DNA from: Malus domestica
Lineage: Eukaryota > Streptophyta > Magnoliopsida > Rosales > Rosaceae
Direction: 5' to 3'
Length of the DNA stretch: 64,000 nt
Assembly: GCF_042453785.1 (NCBI RefSeq)
Contig: NC_091666.1
Location: forward strand, 28,230,501 to 28,294,500
Under the pieces are notes generated by a model. That model saw only the letters and a list, made by a program, of their open reading frames with translations, did not search any database and had not been told where the DNA came from. Positions 57,065 to 64,000 of the stretch are shown here, one piece after another. Made by a program: the position numbers and the translations under genes. Numbering within the stretch: position 1 is the stretch's first letter; the number at the start of each line of letters is the position of its first letter.

Positions 57065-57575
57065 GCTAAGAGCAATTCCATGTACCTGCAGCATCTGGTG
57101 GTAGAGTACCAGAGTGGAACACAAGCATTCAAGTTAGGCCTGGCAATTTCTGACACGACCCGATAATCCGACACAACACGACACGACACGAAATTAACAA
57201 GTGTTCGGGTCGACACGATAATGAATCGGGTAACCCGGTAAGCACCTGTTAAGAGAACGAGTTGGTTCGGGTATATACGTGGGTAACACGATACACGATA
57301 AACAAAATATTAATTTAATAATTTATAACCCTAAAAAAATACTATAATAATTATATATATATATATATATATATATTAATTTAACAATTTTATACCCCTA
57401 AAAACTATAATAATTATATATACATATATATATATATTAAATATTAAAAATTGGTGACCATTGGATCGGCTTAAATATACTTATCATTCAATTTCTTAAG
57501 TGTTATATGTACAAAATAAATAAATTTAAATCTACTTAATAAATAAATAAATATATATATATATATATATAACTT

Positions 57576-58900
57576 GATGGGATACGAATTCTACGAAACT
57601 AATTTTAACGATCCAATCATCAAACTTGTTTGTATATGCTTCGAGTATCGCATCAGCAAAAAATCGCAAAAAACAAACATTCAGAGATTAAGTAATGGGA
57701 CAAAACTTTTCGATGGTTATCAACGAAAAATCACGATTTAACGGTTATTTTAACTTCGATTTTGATGATTTTTTACAGTACACTCATTGACCCTATATGA
57801 ATACAATGAATGAATTCGATCTTCAATTTAAAATATTTACACTAGTGGATACAACAAAATCTTATGTTATACTTAATGAAAGTATGAATATACTCTTAAG
57901 TGTTAGTGAATCTATTGTTTTGATGGGATACACATTCTACGAAACTAATTTCAACGATCCAACCGTCAAACTTGTTTGTATATACTTTGAGATCGCATAC
58001 GCCAAAAATTGCAAAAAGCAAACATTCAAAGATCAAGTAACGGGACAAAATTTTTCGACAGTTATCAACGAAAAATCATGATTTAACGGTTATTTTAACT
58101 CCGATTTTGATGATTTTTTACAGCTACACTCCTTGACCCTATATGAATACAATGAATGAATTCGATCTTCAATTTAAAATATTTACACTAATGTTATACT
58201 TAATGAAAGTATGAATAAACTCTTAGGTGTTAATGAATCTATCGTTTTGATGGGATACGCATTCTACGAAACTAATTTCAATGATCAAACAGTCAAACTT
58301 GTTTGTATATGCTTCAAGATCGCATACGCTAAAAATTGCAAAAAACAAACATTCAGAGATCAAGTAACGGGACTAAACTTTTCGACGGTTATCAACGAAA
58401 AATCACGATTTAATGGTTATTTTAACTTCGATTTTGATGATTTTTTACAACTACACTCATTGACCCTATACGAATACAATGAATGAACTCGATCTTCAAT
58501 TTAAAATATTTACAGTAGTGGATACAACAAAATCTTATGTTATACTTAATGAAAGTATGAATATACTCTTAAGTGTTAGTGAATCTATTGTTTTGATGGG
58601 ATACACATTCTACGAAACTAATTTCAACGATCCAACCGTCAAACTTGTTTGTATATACTTTGAGATCGCATACGCCAAAAATTGCAAAAAGCAAACATTC
58701 AAAGATCAAGTAACGGGACAAAACTTTTCGACAGTTATCAACGAAAAATCATGATTTAACGGTTATTTTAACTCCGATTTTGATGATTTTTTACAGCTAC
58801 ACTCTTTGACCCTATATGAATACAATGAATGAATTCGATCTTCAATTTAAAATATTTACACTAGTGGATACCACAAAATCTTATGTCATGATAATCGATG
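57576..58900 (+). repeat. 346-bp tandem array inside the hAT element
   Basis: Four copies; the word GATGGGATAC recurs at 57576, 57922, 58249 and 58595 (spacings 346, 327, 346). A fifth partial copy ends near 58890. The third unit is about 19 bases short near its start. Copies 2 and 4 are almost identical; copy 1 is the most diverged. Each long unit contains an open frame of 91-94 codons (NEFDLQFKIF to STVINEKS), but these end at the same point in the unit and look like by-products of the repeat. Confidence 0.92.
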
Positions 58901-59185
58901 AAAATTGAGGATTTTGTCAAAGGAATGACATGCAAGTTTTGAGTTCCATTGGCAAGGTTTAAACTTTTGAGAAAGGCTTCACAACCTTGAAAATAAAAAC
59001 TCTTTCATTTTGCATGTCCTTGCACATTTAATATTTTGTAATAGACTAGTAGTGTATGGATGTTTGTTTATTAGACTCTTATTTTCGAGTGTAGATGTAG
59101 TATTTAAACGACAGATGTGTTTTAATATTTTGAAGTAATATGTATGTGGCAATGTGTGGTAAGTGCAAATTTAAGAAAAAAAATA

Positions 59186-60365
59186 GGCCAAATCAGACAA
59201 ATAGTCCCTGTGGTCTTAAGGTATTCGGAACATAGCCTATGTGGTAAAAAAATTCGGATTTAAACTCATGTGGTATAGTCAATTAACAAATTTAATCCAA
59301 AAGTATTAGTTCCATTAAGTGTCCGTTAAATACATGGATAGAAATGTATTTTCACAAAACCTTCTTCCTCATCCTCATGCTTTCTCTGGAATGTGTATTT
59401 TCACAAGGACCATGTCTGAGATCAACCTCATCACTGATCTCGATGCCATCCCACTCAGAGCCTTGAATCCAACAAATGCAGCCATTTCTTTTTCTGAGTC
59501 TTACCCACTTCAACTTTCCCACTCTCTTAACCATATATGAAATATAATATCTCTCTCTCTCTCTCTCTCTCTCGTTGTCATCCCTCTGTTCATCTTTTCA
59601 GGATGCATTAAATTTGCATCATAGTTTGTTTATCTCATTTTTTTTTTCCAGAAAGAAAAAAAGATGAATACCAGAGTACGCACTAATCTTTCAGACCATG
59701 AAAGCTGCTGCTATGAAGCATGATATTAATAAAGTAAGTTGCTTTTCTTTTTTCATTTTTGGGTTGTAATTCTTCTTCTTTCTTTAAAGCTGAGAGGTCG
59801 TATCATTAACAAATTTCGAGGCCAGTGTGTTTATTTCTCGAGGAAAAAGTAAAAAGAAAATTTTGGGTTCTCTTCTTGTTGGGTTGTAACCATTCAATGG
59901 GAATACCTGATCGTTCACTACTAAGATCAAATAGACAAATTAGGTACTCGCGGGTTTTGTCTGGCGAGTTTGATACGCCCAGTAACGATAGCAAGATGTG
60001 TTGCGATTGCAATACAAACACCACCAGTGTTGGTCCTTGGTATCCCTGCCAAAGTTGTAGCCGATGGATTTGTGGAAAGTGTATTCAGGGCTCTGAGTGG
60101 GATGGCATCGACCATCGAGATCAGTGATGAGGTTGATCTCAGACATGGTTTTGTGAAAATACACATTCCAGAGAAAGCATGAGGAAGAAGGTTTTGTGAA
60201 AATACAATTCTATCCATGTATTTAACGGATACTTAACGAAACTAATACTTTTGGATTAAATTTGCTAACGGACTATACCACATGAGTTTAAATCCGAATT
60301 TTTTTACCACATGGGCTATGTTCCGAATACTTTAGGATCACAGGGATCATTTGTCCGATTTGGCC
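59186..60365. mobile_element. Nested Mutator-like element with captured sequence (candidate Pack-MULE)
   Basis: The two arms are inverted copies from the outer edges (GGCCAAATCAGACAAAT and its complement ATTTGTCCGATTTGGCC) inward for roughly 290 bases, with small indels. The flanks carry a 9-bp duplication AAAAAAATA (59177-59185, 60366-60374), low in complexity but of the right length. The 600-base core contains a (CT)n run at 59551-59573 and an open frame with a Cys-pair motif. It sits inside the 3.4-kb hAT element. Confidence 0.8.
59825..60127 (+). pseudogene. Captured exon with a three-pair Cys motif
   Basis: A 100-codon open frame. The middle reads GEFDTPSNDSKMCCDCN, and the second part has CQSC and CGKC pairs, so CxxC...CxxC...CxxC spaced as in FYVE-like or other treble-clef zinc fingers of plant proteins. 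The closest resemblance I can recall is the N-terminal zinc finger of plant PIKfyve/FAB1-type kinases, but this is unverified. No start or promoter of its own is evident. The last codons overlap the inverted arm. Most likely a gene fragment carried by the Mutator-like element. Confidence 0.45.
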
Positions 60366-60543
60366 AAAAAAATATATTTTTCTTAACAAGTCATAACGGG
60401 TCGGGTGGGTAAAGTGACCCGACCTGTTAAGGACCCGTTAAGATAACGGGTGTAACACGGCACAACCCGTTAAGATAACAGGTGTTACACAAAAACGACA
60501 CGAATACGACTAACACGATCCGTTTGCCAGGCCTAATTCAAGT

Positions 60544-61327
60544 AGTGTCTTGGTATCGTCCAAAGCTGAAGGCTTTGAATTTTCTGTATAGCAGAGCATC
60601 AGAAGAGAGATTCAACTCTTGCACCTATCGTGTCCATAGTCGACGAGAAAATGGTGCAGCAGAGAACCATGGCCGGGACATGCGTCATTCAAGTGATAGG
60701 CGACCAGCTGAGTATATCAAGAAACTAACAGGTTCAGGTTCCCGGCATTGGGGAGGCATCGCGGAGAAGAATATGTTGAGGTCGATTGAAACATAAGTAG
60801 TACATGGAAGGCTTGTAACATTTGTAATCAAATATCATTCGCAAAGGCTTTTCCGTCAGTTTTTTGTTTGGTCAACCAACCAGAATCAAAGTACTTGTTC
60901 TCTTGTATAAATCAAGAAAATCAATGTTCCACAAAACCAACCAACATGAGGCCGAATTACAAGTTTAGACGATGAACTACAACAAATTATAGACGATGAA
61001 TTACAGGTGTACGGAATAAATAGATTGTTAGCACCTAGTTCTATTTTCGTCATCCACCAGTGCCTTTATTAAGGGAATGATACGTCACGTCAGGAGCAAC
61101 ATACTCCTCTATGTGACGTATAGCATGCAGATCTACAAGGAAATATGTTGAACGGCAAGTTTGCTCCTGAAATCCTTGTTGTTCATTTCATCGACTCCCA
61201 AGTCCCTGAATTGAAACATAGGAACATATAGAGTTTGAAATCCGAGTTGCATTTTGTGAGTTACTTGCACATTTGTAATGGTAGAAAGAACTATCTATGT
61301 ATGAACTTGTATATAGCTTACAAGCGA
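60544..61327. other. HemW 3' region and intergenic sequence, copy 2
   Basis: Counterpart of about 10607-11473 in copy 1, with small indels (for example about 45 bases missing near 61095). No gene seen. Confidence 0.7.
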
Positions 61328-62000
61328 CTACGAGGGTTTTGTTTTCTGCCCAACTTTTGAGATGCGCCTAAGCTCTTGGGTTCCTTTCCTCATCTCTCTG
61401 CAAATTGCAAACAAATTAGGAAAATCTTGCAAATCCAAATGTGAAATCTAAGTGTCCGAAAAAGTGATACCTTTGGTGCAAATACACCATCAGATAGAAA
61501 ATGGGGAGCAGCATCAAAGTCAGTATGGAGATAGCCAGGTAGAATACACTTGTATGTTTCTGCAAAAACAAAACAACGTGACAACATATTCTCCGTGATG
61601 CAAAAATCTTCGAAAGAAAGAAAAATACGGATATAAAAAACAACAGACAATCATTGCAAACTGCAATGGAACATAAGCCAGAAGATTGAAACTGCAGCAC
61701 AATTCATTCTTTATAGCGAAACCAACTGCAGTAAGAGACTGAGACCTTACCTTTCCTCCGAGCGAGTATGAGCGTGACAAAATTGGTGCAAGAAAAACTC
61801 AATAATAAACCAAAGACGTCGTGCTGAAAGACTTTGATTAATCGGGAAACAGCTATTGGCATTATGAAAGGGGAAAAAGGTAAAAAAGATTAAACAAGGT
61901 ATGTATTCATCAACAATACAAACAATTAAAGTGCCTTAACGCAACCTCACATAGGTGGTGATTCCGTGCAACAGCTGCAGGATTGCATTTGGTTTTGCTC
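61328..62000 (-). pseudogene. C2H2-like zinc-finger gene, copy 2, heavily truncated
   Basis: Counterpart of 11474-12331. The exon at 61471-61559 is kept (KCILPGYLHTDFDAAPHF). The last exon lies near 61328-61404, and the FCHAHT exon at about 61751-61800 has lost its GKRKLF part. The exon at about 61945-61998 keeps only its 3' half: a deletion removes the part coding for CLADLCGALHC and joins intron sequence. The finger exon itself is absent. Copy 1 is much better preserved. Confidence 0.75.
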
Positions 62001-62372
62001 GACTTGGTATTCATCATCAAATAAATTTATAGTAATGTATTGATGTATCATGCAAGTATTCTTGAAGCAGAGGCAGAATAGTACTTCGGACTTTGAAACA
62101 ACTCCAGATGCTAACTACCCTTCCCGGGAGTACCAAAGAACAAAATACAGATCTTAACAAAGGAAAGATGATCACTTGGATGTTTGGTCCTTCCATTTGG
62201 TAACTGCAGACGAAACAAGATTGGTTCTCCTCCGAGGGCTTGGATTATTTCTGCCAGAAACTGCACTCTTCTGCATCGTGGTGTCCGCATACTAACAGTA
62301 ATACAAAGTCCATAGGTTCTTGTTGGTTTAATGCAATTGTTTCTGTAAAATTGGGTTAGCCGATCATAGCCC
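62001..62372. other. End of the segmental duplication
   Basis: 62020-62180 still matches 12435-12590 of copy 1 (ACAACTCCAGATGCTAACTACCCTTCC block). Beyond about 62180 the two copies part company. No gene recognised. Confidence 0.6.
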
Positions 62373-62429
62373 TAATGTGTTTGAGTGACTAAGATATAAC
62401 CAGGTGATTTGGGTGCATTAAAGTTAAGA

Positions 62430-62753
62430 CTAGGTGCCTGAGGAAAATCCGTGTATTGATATAAACCTATTGTTCTTGTAGCTTTTCGACATAGACCCGA
62501 AATTTCCACCTGTGCTCCGAATATTTTCAATTTCAAGTTCTGGACTTCTTCTGCAACTGGGTCTTGCAAAGAAACTTGGTGTATTTGCAGAGAGGTTCGT
62601 GACTGAAGTTGCAGTGTAGGAAAGCTGAGTCTGGGTGTTAATTGCAGAACTTCCGAGTTGGAAATTAGTCGGGGAAGAAGAAGGGACAGAGGGGGAGGGA
62701 GTTTGGGGGTTGTGGAAAAGAGAAGAGGGTAAATAGCACAGGTGATAAGCCAT
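62430..62753 (-). CDS. Unrecognised open frame, Ser/Pro-rich, possible transit peptide
   Basis: Minus-strand frame from a Met at 62753 (MAYHLCYLPSSL) to a stop at 62430. The first 70 residues are rich in Ser, Thr and Pro with few acidic residues, like a plastid transit peptide; then RRSPELEIENIRSTGGNFG. An overlapping frame of similar length makes the choice uncertain. It could be a first exon of a gene leading left, or chance. No family recognised. Confidence 0.25.
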   Translation of the reverse strand: MAYHLCYLPSSLFHNPQTPSPSVPSSSPTNFQLGSSAINTQTQLSYTATSVTNLSANTPSFFARPSCRRSPELEIENIRSTGGNFGSMSKSYKNNRFISIHGFSSGT

Positions 62754-62800
62754 TTTCCATCTCTGTATCTGGGTTTGACACACTTTTGCCTTTTATTCAT

Positions 62801-63300
62801 AATTTTTCAAAGCAATTGCATAAAAAGCAAGGAAAATAAAGAATTGAAATAGGGACAAGTGGGGTGCTGAGTTTCATGAATGAAATGATGGTTGTGAATG
62901 ATCTTTGAGAAGAAAAGGGGCCGGAGCTCTTGGAGTGAAGCTTTAATGGATGACAAATGGTGTGAACACATTTTGATTAGAATTTAAAAAAAAAGTATAA
63001 TGTTGTTTTTTTTCATAGGTCATTTTTGTTTCGGTACCTAATCAGCTTAATTATTAGACTAAAATCTTGTTTGTTTAAATATTTTGATTGAGGTCCTTAG
63101 CATCTTTTAAGAGATTTAACTCATGCATTTATGCATTCAATGTCCCACAAATTATGAAATTTAAACAAATTCAGATAACATTTTAAAAATATAATAAATA
63201 CGTAAAAATCAATAATAGAGTAATATTGTTCTTCACGAAATTATAGCAAAAACAATAATGTACCCACATAATTATTAACATATTTTAAAAAATAACTATT
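62801..63300. other. AT-rich spacer
   Basis: No gene or structured repeat seen. Confidence 0.4.
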
Positions 63301-63301
63301 G

Positions 63302-64000
63302 ATGACACACCCCAACCGGAGTCAAGGTATGCTGGCCGTCACCCAAAAGTGACGTAACCAAAAGTGTGAGTGATGCAAAAATGCGAATAAACTAAAACTA
63401 GAACTAGAACTTATTTAACTAATAAAGTGAGTGCGCAGTAGTGGGTATAAGTTATAACCCATAAAATACAAATGTTCAGAGCATAAATAACATAAAAGTA
63501 ATGCAGTCGGGACTATAAAAGTGCTTAATACACAACCGGGAAAAGTTTCTACGTTAAATACAGATATGTCAGAATCGCCGGATATTCCTTGAATGCCGCA
63601 GAGAATTCAACTGACTAGGACCTGGAGGGGCGAAAAACAGAAGGGTCAGTGGGTACAAAAATAAAGGTTTATAAAATTCATTTATTTTCTAAACATACTA
63701 ACCCCTCGATGTAAAACATGTATAGTTTCCAGAAAATCATACTACGTAGGTATGAAATCAAATGCAAAACAGCATTAAATCCAAAAGTATGCCAAATCAC
63801 GATATCACCACAGTAGCATAAGTATAATCAATTGCTCAACAATCTATGCTAGCACACAAGTCAGAGTCGCCTAATGTGACCTGTACGACTGACCTAATTA
63901 CTCATCAATCTATGCTAACACACTAGTCGGAGTCGCCTAATGCAACTTGTACGACAGGACTGGGTGTAATCATAATATACGCTCTGGTGCTACGATCACG
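63302..64000. repeat. LTR-like repetitive sequence, partial at window edge
   Basis: Begins with GATGACACACCCCAACCGGAG and contains an internal 64-bp tandem duplication at about 63840-63960 (AATCTATGCTA, ACACA, GTCGGAGTCGCCTAATG, TGTACGAC). Composition and the CACCCCAACC start resemble LTRs of large plant gypsy elements, probably in minus orientation, but no second LTR or primer site is inside the window. Confidence 0.4.

Larger units (their letters stand above)
57135..60535. mobile_element. 3401-bp hAT-superfamily element, non-autonomous
   Basis: Terminal inverted repeats TAGGCCTGGCAA (57135-57146) and TTGCCAGGCCTA (60524-60535) are perfect over 12 bases. They are flanked by a perfect 8-bp TSD ATTCAAGT (57127-57134, 60536-60543). 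Subterminal regions are rich in ACACGACACGA words in both orientations, typical of hAT ends. The paralogous site in copy 1 (about 10607-10614) has a single ATTCAAGT and no element, a natural empty site. No transposase is recognisable. The interior holds a 346-bp tandem array and a nested Mutator-like element. Confidence 0.95.

Noticed and set aside
57797-58754. Three repeated 91-94-codon frames as genes
   Set aside because: They are the same phase of a 346-bp tandem repeat in a non-autonomous hAT element, with no domain and no start context.
59319-59540. Frame MSVKYMDRNVF in the left arm of the nested element
   Set aside because: It lies in the inverted arm and is mirrored by a similar frame in the right arm; not a separate gene.

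Overview
The window is plant nuclear DNA from a repeat-rich, low-gene part of a dicot genome. It shows intron-containing plant genes with GT-AG junctions, a CC-NBS-LRR resistance gene, Ty1/copia and Ty3/gypsy (Tat-type) retrotransposons, hAT and Mutator-like elements with clean target-site duplications (TSDs), and an endogenous pararetrovirus. The repeat families look to me like those of woody Rosaceae (Malus/Pyrus type), but that is memory and was not tested. I found no tRNA, rRNA or CRISPR, and no protein-coding host gene that reads intact from start to stop.

Layout. A host segment occurs twice in the same orientation: NLR 3' flank, then ELP3-like pseudogene, then HemW-like pseudogene, then a C2H2 zinc-finger gene on the opposite strand. 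Copy 1 runs from base 1 to about 12.6 kb. Copy 2 runs from the NLR at about 39.9 kb to about 62.2 kb. Between them lie two CYP71-like P450 fragments (13.3-14.2 kb), a broken RPN7/PSMD6 (26S proteasome) gene on the minus strand (15.4-18.0 kb), a LINE scrap, MITEs, and a nested retrotransposon block (21.6-38.6 kb).

Mobile DNA. In copy 1 a minus-strand copia element (1739-8076, TSD TCAAT) sits between the ELP3 and HemW remnants and itself carries a 1.6-kb insertion with a 9-bp TSD. A 615-bp hAT-like element splits HemW exon 1. A second, older copia (21572-38580) is split in gag by a young Tat-type gypsy element (21964-34633). Its two 512-bp LTRs differ at only three positions. It has an antisense extra ORF and several tandem-repeat blocks, but the third catalytic integrase residue is Lys. 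In copy 2 a near unit-length, AT-rich, badna/tungro-like pararetrovirus with many disruptions (about 43.76-52.45 kb) lies between the NLR and ELP3. A 3401-bp hAT element (57135-60535, TSD ATTCAAGT) lies just after HemW and contains a nested Mutator-like element with a captured Cys-rich exon. The paralogous copy 1 locus keeps the empty site.

How it fits together. Both host pseudogenes in the duplicated block are radical-SAM enzyme relatives that have lost their [4Fe-4S] region: HemW by a stop codon inside CxxxCxxC, ELP3 by an in-frame deletion. Some disabling changes are shared by both copies, so decay began before the duplication. The window therefore records a layered history: gene decay, segmental duplication, then copy-specific insertions that can be ordered by nesting and empty sites.
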